Positions 25,326 through 34,698 of a DNA stretch of 64,000 nt are shown piece after piece. This stretch comes from Sphingobium sp. MI1205 (GTDB lineage: Bacteria; Pseudomonadota; Alphaproteobacteria; Sphingomonadales; Sphingomonadaceae). Every line of letters starts with the position of its first letter. Position 1 is the stretch's first letter. The translations under genes were made by a program, and so were the position numbers. The notes under the pieces are model-generated. The model ran no database searches. It worked only from the letters and a program-made list of their open reading frames with translations, and was not told the origin of the DNA. The DNA lies in contig NZ_CP005189.1 in NCBI RefSeq assembly GCF_001563285.1, forward strand, positions 372,001-436,000. Reading direction: 5' to 3'.

Positions 25326-28300
25326 TGCACCTGCTGACCGCCACGCCCGGCACCGTTTCCAACGGCGAGGAAGCGATCGACCTTGGCCAGAGTCCGGGCG
25401 ACATCGTGCTGCTGACTGTGGCCGACAGCGACCTTGCCTGCTTTGCCAACGCCGCCGCGACATTGGGGCCGAACGCGCCCACCGTGCGTCTGGCGAACCT
25501 GTTGCAACTCAAGCATCCCTATTCGGTCGATCTCTATGTCGAAAAGGTGATCGCCCACGCCAAATTCGTCTGCGTAGTCCTGTTGGGCGGTAAGAGCTAC
25601 TGGCCATATGGCATTGAGGAAATTGCCAATATTGCACGGGAAAAGAGCATCGCCTTTGCCGCCATAGCAGATGGCCGGGAGGACGATCCCGACCTGCGCT
25701 CTGCGTCCACCCTGCCACCCGACATGTGCGACCGGCTGCGCGACTATCTGCGGCAGGGCGGCATTGCCAACGCGACCGCCTTCCTCAAGACAGCCGCGCG
25801 GGTCGCGGGCTTTGACGCCGGGGCACCGGACGCGCCTGTTCCCGTCGCGGACGCCGGGCTTTACCGGCCGGGCGTCGAGCGACCGACACTGGATCAGGTG
25901 AAGGAAGGGTGGCTCGCCGGTCGGCCCACCGCCCTCTTCCTCTTCTACCGCGCGCTGCTGATCGCCGGCACGCTCGACGCGGTGGACGCGATGATTGCGG
26001 GGCTGGAGCAGGCGGGGTTGAATGTCCTGCCAGTCCATGTCCGGGCGCTGCGCGAGCCGTTCGTCCGGGACTATCTGCACAATCTGATGGACGGGACGCC
26101 GCCTGACGTCATCCTGAACGCCACCGCCTTTGCCGCCTCCGCGCCGGGCGATCCGCGTACGCTCTCCATCCTGGAGCGAGCGGACTGCCTCATTCTCCAG
26201 ACCCTGTTCGCCAGCGCGGAGCAGAGCGTGTGGGGGGCGAGCGCACGCGGGCTTGGCCCGCGCGACCTTGCCATGCATGTTGCCCTTCCCGAGGTGGACG
26301 GGCGGCTGTTCACCCGAGCCGTTGCGTTCAAGGCCGCTGCCCGGTTCGATGCCCGGACCGAATGCAGCATCGTCGTGCCGCATGTGATGGCAGATCGTGT
26401 CAGCTTCGTTGCACAATTGACTGCTTCATGGGCACAATTACGCCGCACGCCTGTCCATGACCGCCGCGTCGCCCTGGTCCTGGCCAACTATCCCAACAAG
26501 AATGGCCGGATCGGCAATGGCGTTGGATTGGATACGCCGGAAAGCGCCGCCGCCATATTGGGCGCGCTGACGGACGCGGGCTATGCGACGGGCGATGCGC
26601 CGCGTGACGGCGCTGCGCTGATGCAGGTGATGACCGGTGGCGTCACCAATGCCTGCCCCGGTCGCGCGGCGGAAGTCATGCTGCCGCTTGGGCAATATGA
26701 GGCGGCGTTCATGCGATTGCCGGAGGGGGTGCGGCAGGCCGTGACCAATCGCTGGGGTGATCCGGCTTCCGATCCCTTCATGCGGGACGGGGCATTCCAC
26801 CTGCCGGTCCATCGCTTTGGCAAGATCGCGGTCGCGGTCCAGCCCTCTCGCGGCTACAATATCGATCCCAAGAGCAGCTATCACGACCCCGCCCTGCCGC
26901 CGCCGCACGGCTATCTGGCCTTTCACATCTGGCTGGCGCAGGAATTTCGCGCCCATGCGGTGATCCATGCGGGAAAGCACGGCAATCTGGAATGGCTGCC
27001 GGGCAAGGCCATCGCGCTGTCTGCCGATTGCTTTCCCGAAATCTGCGCCGGTCCCATTCCGCAAATCTATCCCTTCATCGTCAACGATCCGGGCGAAGGG
27101 ACGCAGGCGAAGCGGCGCATCGGGGCCTGCATCATCGATCATCTGACGCCGCCGCTGACCCGCGCCGAAACCTATGGGCCGCTCAAGGAGCTGGAGGCGC
27201 TGGTCGATGAATATTATCTGGCGGCGGGAATGGACCCGCGCCGTCTAGAAACGCTGCGCCGCGATATATTGGCGCTGGCCGCGTCACAGGGGCTGGACAA
27301 GGATGCAGGCGCGCAAGGCAGTGGAGACGATGCCTTAGCAGCGATTGACAACTATTTGTGTGAATTGAAGGAAATGCAGATCCGGGATGGCCTGCATATC
27401 TTTACGCGATCACCCGAGGGGCCGCTGCGCCGTGACCTGCTGATCGCACTGGCCCGCTGTCCACGGGGGATGGATCAGGATGGCCAGCTGTCGCTGCTGC
27501 GCGCGCTGGCGGACGATCTGGCGCTGGACTTCGATCCGCTGGACTGCACGATGGGCGCGCCCTGGGCAGGGCCGCGCCCCGCGCCGCTGCACCCCCTTGA
27601 CCCTGCGCCATGGCGCACGACCGGCGACACGGTGGAGCGGCTTGAGCTGTACGCCATCCACCTGCTCGACAGCGAAGCCGAAGCGCCAGGCCCCCGAAGC
27701 GCGGCGGTTTTGCGGGCGATGGCGCAAGACCTTGGCCCACGGATCGACGCCTGCGGAGACGCGGAAAAGGCCGCGCTGCTGAACGCGCTGGACGGCCATT
27801 TCGTCCTGCCCGGCCCTTCCGGCGCGCCGACCCGCGGCCGCCCCGATGTACTGCCGACCGGGCGCAATTTCTATTCGGTGGACACCCGCGCCGTGCCGAC
27901 GGTCGCCGCCTGGAACCTGGGCCAGCGATCCGCCGAGTTGATCGTGCAGGATTATCTTCAGCGCGAGGGCGACTATCCCCGCGCGATTGCCCTGTCCGCA
28001 TGGGGCACGGCCAATATGCGCACGGGCGGAGACGACATTGCGCAGGCGCTGGCGCTGATGGGTGTGCGGCCACGCTGGGACTGGGCATCGGGGCGCGTCA
28101 TCGGCTTTGAGGTCATGAAGATCGCGGAGCTCAATCGCCCGCGCGTCGATGTGACCTTTCGCGTGTCGGGCTTTTTCCGGGACGCTTTTCCTGAACAGAT
28201 CGACCTGATCGACAGCGCCGCGCGCGCGGTCATGGCGCTGGACGAACCGGACGAGGACAATCCCGCCGCCGCCCGGCATCGCACGGAAGCTGCTGCCCTG

Positions 28301-29050
28301 ATGGCGGAGGGCGCGTCCCGAAAGGCGGCGGAGCGCCGCGCGGGAAGCCGCGTCTTCGGATCGCAGCCCGGCGCCTATGGCGCGGGGCTTCAGGCGATGA
28401 TCGACGAGCGGCTGTGGCATGATCGCGCCGACCTGGCCAACATCTATCTGGACTGGGGCGGCTATGCCTATGGCGGCGGGGTGGAGGGGGACGCCGAGCG
28501 CGGCCTCTTCGCGCGGCGGCTGGCGGGGGCCGACGCGCTGGTCCAGAACCAGGACAATCGTGAGCATGACCTGCTCGACAGCGACGATTATTATCAGTTC
28601 GAAGGCGGGATCGCGGCGGCGGTGGAGCATCTGTCCGGCAAGAAGCCGCTCAGCTACCACAACGACCATAGCCGCCCGGAACGCCCGGTCGTGCGCACGC
28701 TGGAAGATGAGATCGGCCGGGTCGTCCGCGCGCGCGTCACCAATCCCAAATGGATCGCGGGCATGATGCGCCATGGCTACAAGGGCGCGTTCGAAATCGC
28801 CGCCTCCGTCGACTTTCTCTTCGCCTTCGCCGCCACCACCCATGCGGTACGCGATCATCATTTCGACGCCGTCCACGCCGCCTTCATCGAGGATGAAGCA
28901 GTGCGGGACTTCATGGCGCAAGCGAACCCCGCCGCCCTGCGCGAAACCGCCGCCCGCCTGCTCGAAGCGCTGGACCGGGGGATGTGGAAACCGAAGTCCA
29001 ACAGCGCCGCCATGCTCCTCTCTCAAGTCAAGGATCCCAATCATGATTGA
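25325..29050 (+). CDS. cobN: cobaltochelatase subunit CobN
   Basis: 1241-aa large subunit of the ATP-dependent aerobic cobaltochelatase, which inserts Co2+ into hydrogenobyrinic acid a,c-diamide. Conserved blocks are VIHAGKHGNLEWLPGKAIALS, YPFIVNDPGEGTQAKRR, NFYSVDTRAVPT, GTANMRTGGDDIAQALALMG, RVSGFFRDAFPEQI, and near the end GMMRHGYKGAFEIAASVDF. The length is normal for CobN. The partner subunits CobS and CobT (chelatase) are not in the window. It overlaps cobW (TGATG) and cobO (8 bases). Confidence 0.98.
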   Translation: MHLLTATPGTVSNGEEAIDLGQSPGDIVLLTVADSDLACFANAAATLGPNAPTVRLANLLQLKHPYSVDLYVEKVIAHAKFVCVVLLGGKSYWPYGIEEIANIAREKSIAFAAIADGREDDPDLRSASTLPPDMCDRLRDYLRQGGIANATAFLKTAARVAGFDAGAPDAPVPVADAGLYRPGVERPTLDQVKEGWLAGRPTALFLFYRALLIAGTLDAVDAMIAGLEQAGLNVLPVHVRALREPFVRDYLHNLMDGTPPDVILNATAFAASAPGDPRTLSILERADCLILQTLFASAEQSVWGASARGLGPRDLAMHVALPEVDGRLFTRAVAFKAAARFDARTECSIVVPHVMADRVSFVAQLTASWAQLRRTPVHDRRVALVLANYPNKNGRIGNGVGLDTPESAAAILGALTDAGYATGDAPRDGAALMQVMTGGVTNACPGRAAEVMLPLGQYEAAFMRLPEGVRQAVTNRWGDPASDPFMRDGAFHLPVHRFGKIAVAVQPSRGYNIDPKSSYHDPALPPPHGYLAFHIWLAQEFRAHAVIHAGKHGNLEWLPGKAIALSADCFPEICAGPIPQIYPFIVNDPGEGTQAKRRIGACIIDHLTPPLTRAETYGPLKELEALVDEYYLAAGMDPRRLETLRRDILALAASQGLDKDAGAQGSGDDALAAIDNYLCELKEMQIRDGLHIFTRSPEGPLRRDLLIALARCPRGMDQDGQLSLLRALADDLALDFDPLDCTMGAPWAGPRPAPLHPLDPAPWRTTGDTVERLELYAIHLLDSEAEAPGPRSAAVLRAMAQDLGPRIDACGDAEKAALLNALDGHFVLPGPSGAPTRGRPDVLPTGRNFYSVDTRAVPTVAAWNLGQRSAELIVQDYLQREGDYPRAIALSAWGTANMRTGGDDIAQALALMGVRPRWDWASGRVIGFEVMKIAELNRPRVDVTFRVSGFFRDAFPEQIDLIDSAARAVMALDEPDEDNPAAARHRTEAAALMAEGASRKAAERRAGSRVFGSQPGAYGAGLQAMIDERLWHDRADLANIYLDWGGYAYGGGVEGDAERGLFARRLAGADALVQNQDNREHDLLDSDDYYQFEGGIAAAVEHLSGKKPLSYHNDHSRPERPVVRTLEDEIGRVVRARVTNPKWIAGMMRHGYKGAFEIAASVDFLFAFAATTHAVRDHHFDAVHAAFIEDEAVRDFMAQANPAALRETAARLLEALDRGMWKPKSNSAAMLLSQVKDPNHD

Positions 29051-29648
29051 ACGCACGCCCGAACAACATGCCGAAAAGATGAAGAAGAAACAGGCCGCGC
29101 ACGACAAGATCATGGCCACCAAGACGCAGGAAAAGGGCCTGTTGATCGTCCACACCGGCAAGGGGAAGGGCAAGACGACCGCCGCGCTGGGCATGGTCGT
29201 GCGCGCCATCGGCCATGGCAAGAAGGTGGGCGTGGTCCAGTTCGTGAAAGGCGCGATGACGACCGGAGAAAAAGCGGTGTTTGACGCGTTCCCGGATCAT
29301 GTCACGTTTAAGCCGATGGGCGAAGGCTTTACATGGAACACGCAGGACAAGACCCGCGACATCGCGCTCGCCCGCGAAGCATGGGAAGAGGTAAAGCGGA
29401 TGATCGCCGATCCGGCCTATGCTATGGTGTTGGCCGATGAGCTTAATATCGTCCTGCGCTATGACTATCTGCCCGTGGACGAAGTGGTGGCGGCCGTGAC
29501 CGATCGCGATGAGATGAAGCATGTCATCATCACCGGCCGCAATGCGCCCGAAGCGTTGATGGAAGCCGCCGACCTCGTGACCGAAATGACGCTGGTCAAG
29601 CACCCGTTTCGCAGCGGCGTGAAGGCGCAGGCGGGGATCGAATATTGA
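29043..29648 (+). CDS. cobO: cob(I)yrinic acid a,c-diamide adenosyltransferase CobO
   Basis: 201-aa CobA/CobO/BtuR-type ATP:corrinoid adenosyltransferase. It has the P-loop HTGKGKGKTTAALG, VVQFVKGAMTTGE, FTWNTQDKTRD and LADELNIVLRY, all family hallmarks. It installs the upper adenosyl ligand. The start at 29043 (MIERTPEQHAEKMKKKQ) lies within the last codons of cobN. Confidence 0.97.
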   Translation: MIERTPEQHAEKMKKKQAAHDKIMATKTQEKGLLIVHTGKGKGKTTAALGMVVRAIGHGKKVGVVQFVKGAMTTGEKAVFDAFPDHVTFKPMGEGFTWNTQDKTRDIALAREAWEEVKRMIADPAYAMVLADELNIVLRYDYLPVDEVVAAVTDRDEMKHVIITGRNAPEALMEAADLVTEMTLVKHPFRSGVKAQAGIEY

Positions 29649-29649
29649 T

Positions 29650-30288
29650 ATGAGCGCGCCCGCCATCACCCCGATCGACAGCGCCCGGTTCGAAGCGCTG
29701 GTCAGGGCGCGGCGGGACATTCGCCATTTCCGCAGCGATCCCATCGACGAAGCGGATGTCGAATGGCTGTTGAGCATGGCGCATCGCGCGCCGTCTGTCG
29801 GCCTGTCACAGCCATGGCGGTTCGTCCGCATTGATACGCCCGAATATCGCGAGCGGCTTGCCTGTCACGTCGATGCCCAGGTGAAGCAGGCCGGAAAGGA
29901 CTATGCGGGCGAGCAGGACCGGCTGTACCGCAGCCTGAAGCTGCATGGCCTGCGTGAGGCGCCGGTGCTGTTCGCGGTCTATTGCGATGACGGGACCGAG
30001 ACGGGTCATCATCTGGGCGCCGTCACCATGCCGGAAGCGCGGCGCTATAGCTGCGTCATGGCCGTCCACACGCTCTGGCTCGCTGCACGTACGCGCGGCA
30101 TCGGCATGGGCTGGGTTTCGATCCTGGAGCCGGCGGGCGTGGATTCCATGCTGGACATACCGGAAAGCTGGGCCTGCCTGGGCCTGCTCTGCCTCGGCAG
30201 GCCGATCAGCGAAGAAGATGTACCGGAACTGGAAAGGCGCGGATGGGAGCAGCGCACCGACTGGCATTCGGTCGTGCTGCGCCGCTAG
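29650..30288 (+). CDS. bluB: 5,6-dimethylbenzimidazole synthase BluB
   Basis: 212-aa nitroreductase-fold flavoenzyme that breaks down reduced FMN with oxygen to give dimethylbenzimidazole, the lower ligand. RRDIRHFRSDPIDEADVEWLL, MAHRAPSVGLSQPWRFV and the central ARTRGIGMGWVSILEP agree with BluB. It needs O2, consistent with the aerobic CobG pathway beside it. It starts one base after the cobO stop and ends the riboswitch-2 operon. Confidence 0.95.
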   Translation: MSAPAITPIDSARFEALVRARRDIRHFRSDPIDEADVEWLLSMAHRAPSVGLSQPWRFVRIDTPEYRERLACHVDAQVKQAGKDYAGEQDRLYRSLKLHGLREAPVLFAVYCDDGTETGHHLGAVTMPEARRYSCVMAVHTLWLAARTRGIGMGWVSILEPAGVDSMLDIPESWACLGLLCLGRPISEEDVPELERRGWEQRTDWHSVVLRR

Positions 30289-30401
30289 GCGGTATCGACA
30301 TTCAGCCCCGGCGGCCACAAGCGCCGCGGTCCGCATCCCCACTTCCCTTCCGCCTGCATCCGCCCTATGAAGCGCGGCGAGCCGGGTCATGCCCGGTTCA
30401 A

Positions 30402-30604
30402 CGATCGCGCCGGTGTCCCGCAAGGGACTTAAATGGGAACGCGGTGCGGGAGCCTTGCTCCCTAATCCGTGGCTGTCCCTGCAACTGTGAGCGGCGAGCG
30501 AGGCATGGACAGGCCGGACCTTTGCCAAGGGACGGCCAAGCCACTGGAGCGATCCGGGAAGGCCCATGCCAAAGCTATGACCCGCAAGCCAGGAGACCTG
30601 CCGG
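30402..30604 (+). promoter_or_regulatory. cobalamin riboswitch 3 (upstream of the cobG-cobF operon)
   Basis: The aptamer starts at CGGTGTCCCGCAAGGGACTT and includes GGGAACGCGGTGCGGG, the core GGCTGTCCCTGCAACTGTGA and the B12 box AGCCAGGAGACCTGCC at 30587-30602. It precedes the corrin-ring operon. It is close in sequence to riboswitch 2, suggesting duplication. Confidence 0.96.
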
Positions 30605-30611
30605 AGCAAAG

Positions 30612-30667
30612 GTCGCTCTTGCCATGATCCAGGGGATGGTCACGGCTCGGTTCTCCGTTTGAGCGAC
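30612..30667 (+). promoter_or_regulatory. conserved post-aptamer hairpin module, copy 3
   Basis: GTCGCTC (30612-30618) and GAGCGAC (30661-30667) enclose TCCAGGGGATGG and CGGTTCTCCGT at the same spacing as copy 2, with the same total length of 56 nt. ATTTT follows a few bases later, which is weak as a terminator tail. Confidence 0.65.
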
Positions 30668-30766
30668 GAATTTTGGGTGCGGTCGTGGCCGCGCTGGCGT
30701 GCGCCTGTCGTTCGCCTGGCGCGCGTCCCGGCCGTGTGTCGTGGCGCGGACGTGGAGGACGGAGCA

Positions 30767-31879
30767 ATGCAGGAGCAGGCGCAACGCGCCGCCGCCGTGC
30801 GCGGTTGGTGCCCCACGGCCTGGCGGCCGATGATGGCGGGCGACGGGCTGCTAGTGCGGCTTCGTCCCCTGCTCGGGCGCATGAGCAGGGCGCAGGCCGA
30901 AGGTCTGTGCGCGGGGGCGCTGCGCCATGGCAATGGGCATATCGACCTCACCAATCGCGCGGCGTTGCAGATCAGGGGCGTCGGCGCGGATGAGCATGAC
31001 GCGCTGATGGAGAGGCTGGTCGCGCTGGGTCTGGCAAGGCGCAACGGGGACATGCCCGCGCCGCTGATCGTCAATCCCGACTGGGCGCCCGGCGACGCAA
31101 CGGACCGCATTGCAAGCGAATTGATCGCCCGCGCCGATGAATTGCCGGATATGCCCGGAAAGATCGGCTTTGCCGTCGATGCCGGCCCTGCGCCAGTGCT
31201 GACCGACGCCCCCGCCGATTTCCGGATCGAGCGGGGGATGAGCGGCGGCCTGATCCTGCGCTGCGACGGGCGTGATAGAGGCGTGCCGGTGAAGGTGAGC
31301 GAAGCCGTCAGCGAGATCATCGCGATCGCCCACTGGTTCATGGCGAGCGGCGGCGCGAGCGCCGGGCGGATGGCGCGGCATGGCGCGCCGCTTCCCATCA
31401 CGCCGTCCGAGGCCCCGGCCCCGCCACGTTCGCGCGTTAACTGTCTGGCCGCCGTTCCGGGGCGCTACCATGCCGCGCCCTTTGGCCGGATCGAGGCGGA
31501 AGCGCTGCTGACCGCCATGGATGACGAGACTCGCGCGATCCGCCTGACGCCGTGGCGCGGGCTGATCCTGGAGGGCAGCAACGCGCCATCCGATGATCCG
31601 GCAGACCCCCGCCTGAGCGTGGACGCATGTCCCGGCGCACCGGCCTGTCCGCAGGCGAGCGTCGCTACGCGAGACCTTGCCGCCCGGCTCGCGCCCCATG
31701 TTGCGGGGCTGCACATATCGGGATGCGCCAAGGGATGCGCGCGGCCCAAGCAGGCTGCGGTCGTGCTGACCGGACGCGATGGCCGCTTCGACCTTGCTCG
31801 CGATGCCCGCGCGGGCGGCCAGCCTGAACGCACCGACCTGTCTCCCACCCAGATACTCGCCCTTTTCGGAGCCGAATGA
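30767..31879 (+). CDS. cobG: precorrin-3B synthase CobG
   Basis: 370-aa sulfite/nitrite-reductase-like oxygenase that makes precorrin-3B with O2, the hallmark of the aerobic pathway. The N-terminal region has VRGWCPTAWRPMMAGDGLLVRLRP and LTNRAALQIRGV. The [4Fe-4S]/siroheme-type cysteines lie in DACPGAPACPQ and ISGCAKGCARP. The ATG at 30767 has GGAGGACGGAG upstream; the frame is open back to 30659, but that part is riboswitch leader. The stop overlaps cobH (ATGA). Confidence 0.94.
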   Translation: MQEQAQRAAAVRGWCPTAWRPMMAGDGLLVRLRPLLGRMSRAQAEGLCAGALRHGNGHIDLTNRAALQIRGVGADEHDALMERLVALGLARRNGDMPAPLIVNPDWAPGDATDRIASELIARADELPDMPGKIGFAVDAGPAPVLTDAPADFRIERGMSGGLILRCDGRDRGVPVKVSEAVSEIIAIAHWFMASGGASAGRMARHGAPLPITPSEAPAPPRSRVNCLAAVPGRYHAAPFGRIEAEALLTAMDDETRAIRLTPWRGLILEGSNAPSDDPADPRLSVDACPGAPACPQASVATRDLAARLAPHVAGLHISGCAKGCARPKQAAVVLTGRDGRFDLARDARAGGQPERTDLSPTQILALFGAE

Positions 31880-32508
31880 TGCCGCATGCCTATGAAACCG
31901 ACGGGGCGGAAATCTATCGCCAGTCTTTCCGCATGATCCGTGAGGAAGCGGAGCTGACCCGCTTTTCGCGCGAAGAGGAACGGGTGGCGGTGCGGATGAT
32001 CCATGCGGCGGGCATGGTCAGCCTGGCGCCGCATATCCGATTTTCGCCCGGCTTTGCGATTGCCGCCATCGCCGCGCTGCAAAAGGGCGCGCCGATCCTG
32101 TGCGACGCGCGCATGGTGTCGGAAGGGATCACCCGCGCCCGCCTGCCCGCCGCCAATCCAGTGCTTTGCACGCTGCATGACGCGACCGTGCCCGAACGGG
32201 CGCGATACATGGCCAACACCCGGTCGGCGGCAGCGCTGGAACTGTGGCGGCCGCATCTGGCGGGCGCGGTCGTCGCCATCGGCAATGCGCCGACAGCGCT
32301 CTTTCACCTGCTCAATATGATGGAGGACCCGGCCTGCCCCCGCCCTGCCGCCATCATCGGCTGCCCGGTCGGCTTCGTCGGCGCGGCGGAGTCCAAGGAG
32401 GCGCTGTGGCAGGTACAGCCGGCCCCCTGCTGCATCGTCGAGGGCCGGTTGGGCGGGAGCGCGATCACCGTCGCCGCCGTCAACGCGCTGGCGAGTGCGG
32501 CGGAATGA
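31876..32508 (+). CDS. cobH: precorrin-8X methylmutase CobH
   Basis: 210-aa enzyme that moves the C-11 methyl group to C-12, giving hydrogenobyrinic acid. The catalytic histidine is H43 in VRMIHAAGMVSL. IIGCPVGFVGAAESKEAL is the family signature at the C-terminal half. Two ATGs in tandem (31876, 31879) can start it; the first overlaps the cobG stop. Confidence 0.97.
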   Translation: MMPHAYETDGAEIYRQSFRMIREEAELTRFSREEERVAVRMIHAAGMVSLAPHIRFSPGFAIAAIAALQKGAPILCDARMVSEGITRARLPAANPVLCTLHDATVPERARYMANTRSAAALELWRPHLAGAVVAIGNAPTALFHLLNMMEDPACPRPAAIIGCPVGFVGAAESKEALWQVQPAPCCIVEGRLGGSAITVAAVNALASAAE

Positions 32509-33227
32509 GCGGCGTCATTCATGGCGTGGGCCTTGGCCCCGGCGCGCAGGACCTGATGAGCGTGCGCGCCGACCGGCTGATACGCACCGCGCGCCACATC
32601 GCCTATTTCCGCAAGCCCGGCCGTCACGGCCATGCCCGGCGCATCGTCGATGGCCTGCTAAACCCCGACGCCGTCGAGTTTCCGATGGAATATCCGGTGA
32701 CGACCGAAATCCCGGTCAGCGACCCGCGTTATAATCAGGCACTGTCGGCATTCTACGCCGATTGCACGGCGCATCTTCATGCCCTTGCCGCCGCGGGCGA
32801 GGATGTGGTCGTGCTGTGCGAGGGCGATCCATTTTTCTACGGCAGCTTCATGCACCTGCACAGCCGCCTCGCGCCATTGGTGCCGGTGCGGATCGTGCCG
32901 GGCATCACCGGCATGTCAGGCGCCTGGACCGCCAGCGGCACGCCGATCAGCTGGGGCGACGATGTGCTGACCGTGCTGATGGCGACGCTGCCCGAAGAGG
33001 AACTGGCCCACCGCATCCACGACACCAACGCGCTGGTCGTCATGAAGATCGGCCGCAACCTGGCCAAGCTGCGCCGCGCGGTGGAGGCGGCGGGAAAGCA
33101 GGACTGCGCCTGGCTGGTCGAATATGCGACCATGGCGGACCAGAAGATCACGCCGCTGGGACAGGCGCAGGCGGTCACCAGCTATTTTTCGATCCTGCTG
33201 GTCCATGGACAGGGGCGGCGACCATGA
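32505..33227 (+). CDS. cobI: precorrin-2 C20-methyltransferase CobI
   Basis: 240-aa SAM-dependent corrinoid methyltransferase. It shows the class III methyltransferase start HGVGLGPGAQDLMSVRA, VVLCEGDPFFYGSFMH and RIVPGITGMSGAW. It acts on precorrin-2, which must come from CobA encoded elsewhere. The ATG overlaps the cobH stop (ATGA). Confidence 0.96.
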   Translation: MSGVIHGVGLGPGAQDLMSVRADRLIRTARHIAYFRKPGRHGHARRIVDGLLNPDAVEFPMEYPVTTEIPVSDPRYNQALSAFYADCTAHLHALAAAGEDVVVLCEGDPFFYGSFMHLHSRLAPLVPVRIVPGITGMSGAWTASGTPISWGDDVLTVLMATLPEEELAHRIHDTNALVVMKIGRNLAKLRRAVEAAGKQDCAWLVEYATMADQKITPLGQAQAVTSYFSILLVHGQGRRP

Positions 33228-33973
33228 GTGGATGGGTAGCGGTGGCGGGACTTGGGCCTGGCGCGGACGCGCTGGTCACGCCCGAAGTGACGCAGGCGCT
33301 GGGCCAAGCCACCGATCTGGTCGGCTATATCCCCTATGTCGCGCGCGTGCCGGATCGCGATGGGCTGACCCGTCATGCGTCCGATAACCGGGTTGAGCTG
33401 GAACGCGCGGCGCATGCGCTGGAACTGGCGGCGGCGGGCAAGCGGGTGGTGGTCGCATCATCGGGCGATCCGGGCGTATTCGCCATGGCGTCCGCCCTGT
33501 TCGAGGCACTGGAGGCCGGGCCTGAAGCGTGGCGCGGCATCGACATTCGCATTCTGCCCGGCATTACCGCCATGCTGGCCGCCGCGGCGCGGGCTGGCGC
33601 GCCGCTGGGCCATGATTTCTGCGCGATCAACCTGTCGGACAATCTGAAACCCTGGGCGCTGATCGAGCGGCGGCTGCGGCTGGCGGCGCAGGCGGATTTC
33701 GCCATGGCCTTCTACAATCCCCGGTCCAGGGCGCGGCCGGAAGGCTTTGCCCGCACGCTGGACGTTCTGCGCGAGGAATGCGGGCCTGACCGGCTGATCC
33801 TGTTCGCGCGCGCCGTATCGACGGCTGATGAACAATTGCATGTCGTGCGTCTGGGCGACGCCGCCCCGGACATGGCGGACATGCGCACCATGGTCATTGT
33901 CGGGTCAAGCCGCACGCGGCTGATCGAACGGCCAGGCCACCCGATCCTCTACACGCCGCGATGGGCGGCATGA
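33224..33973 (+). CDS. cobJ: precorrin-3B C17-methyltransferase CobJ
   Basis: 249-aa methyltransferase that also drives ring contraction. Motifs are VAGLGPGADALVTPEV, DLVGYIPYVARVP, VVVASSGDPGVFAMASALFE, ILPGITAMLAAAARAGAPLGHDFCAINLSD and FYNPRSRARP. The start overlaps cobI (ATGA). Its last 25 bases overlap the 3' end of cobK, which runs the other way. Confidence 0.97.
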   Translation: MSGWVAVAGLGPGADALVTPEVTQALGQATDLVGYIPYVARVPDRDGLTRHASDNRVELERAAHALELAAAGKRVVVASSGDPGVFAMASALFEALEAGPEAWRGIDIRILPGITAMLAAAARAGAPLGHDFCAINLSDNLKPWALIERRLRLAAQADFAMAFYNPRSRARPEGFARTLDVLREECGPDRLILFARAVSTADEQLHVVRLGDAAPDMADMRTMVIVGSSRTRLIERPGHPILYTPRWAA

Positions 33974-34698
33974 TCGATCCACGCCAGCACTTCGCCCACC
34001 TGCTCCAGCACATGCGCCTGGGGCAGCGGCGGGCGGTCGATCATGACGACTGGCAGGCCAAGCGCGCGCGCGGCGTCCAGCTTTGCCCGCGCGCCGTCTC
34101 CACCGGCATTTTTCGCGACGATCAGATCGATGCCGTGCGCGCGCATCAATGCAAGATCGCCCTCCCGCGTGAAAGGTCCGCGATCGACGACCAGATGGTG
34201 GCGAGGCAGCGCAGGCGGCGCGTTCGGCGCATCGACGAAGCGCAGCAGATAATGATGCTGCGGCTGGACGGCAAAGGCCGCGACATGCATCCGGCCGAGC
34301 GCCAGCATGACGCGGCGGGGCGGCCCGTCCAACGCCTGCACGGCGCCCGCAATGTCGGGGACATGGGTCCAGCGGTCGCCCTCCCCCGCTTCCCATGCGG
34401 GGCGGGTCAGCATGGCATGGCGGATGTTCGCAAGCCGCGCGGCTTCCACCGCATGGGCGCTCATGATGGCGGCAAAGGGGTGGGTCGCGTCGATCAAATG
34501 CGTGACGCCCTCAGCCTCCAGATAGGCGGCAAGGCCAGCGACGCCGCCAAAGCCGCCGACACGGATCGGCACCGGCTGGGCGCGGGGGCTGTCTGTGCGC
34601 CCGGCATAGCTCAACACCGCGCGATCGCCCCGCTCGGCCAGCGCCTTTGCCAGCACGCTTGCTTGCGTGGTGCCGCCAAGGATCAGGATGTTGCGCAT
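33949..34698 (-). CDS. cobK: precorrin-6A reductase CobK
   Basis: 249-aa NADPH-dependent reductase giving precorrin-6B. It begins NILILGGTTQASVLAKALAERG. ATHPFAAIMSAHAVEAA, LLALGR-type VMLALGRMHVAAF, and VAKNAGGDGARAKLDAARALGLPVVMIDRP fit the family. It is the only gene of this block on the minus strand. Its ATG (34698-34696) shares two base pairs with the ATG of cobL (34697-34699) in the palindrome CATG, so each gene's promoter or upstream signals must lie in the other's coding sequence. Confidence 0.95.
   Translation of the reverse strand: MRNILILGGTTQASVLAKALAERGDRAVLSYAGRTDSPRAQPVPIRVGGFGGVAGLAAYLEAEGVTHLIDATHPFAAIMSAHAVEAARLANIRHAMLTRPAWEAGEGDRWTHVPDIAGAVQALDGPPRRVMLALGRMHVAAFAVQPQHHYLLRFVDAPNAPPALPRHHLVVDRGPFTREGDLALMRAHGIDLIVAKNAGGDGARAKLDAARALGLPVVMIDRPPLPQAHVLEQVGEVLAWIDHAAHRGV

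Noticed and set aside
27410..29221. 603-codon open frame antisense to cobN/cobO
   Set aside because: No family pattern; an antisense shadow of a clear CobN.
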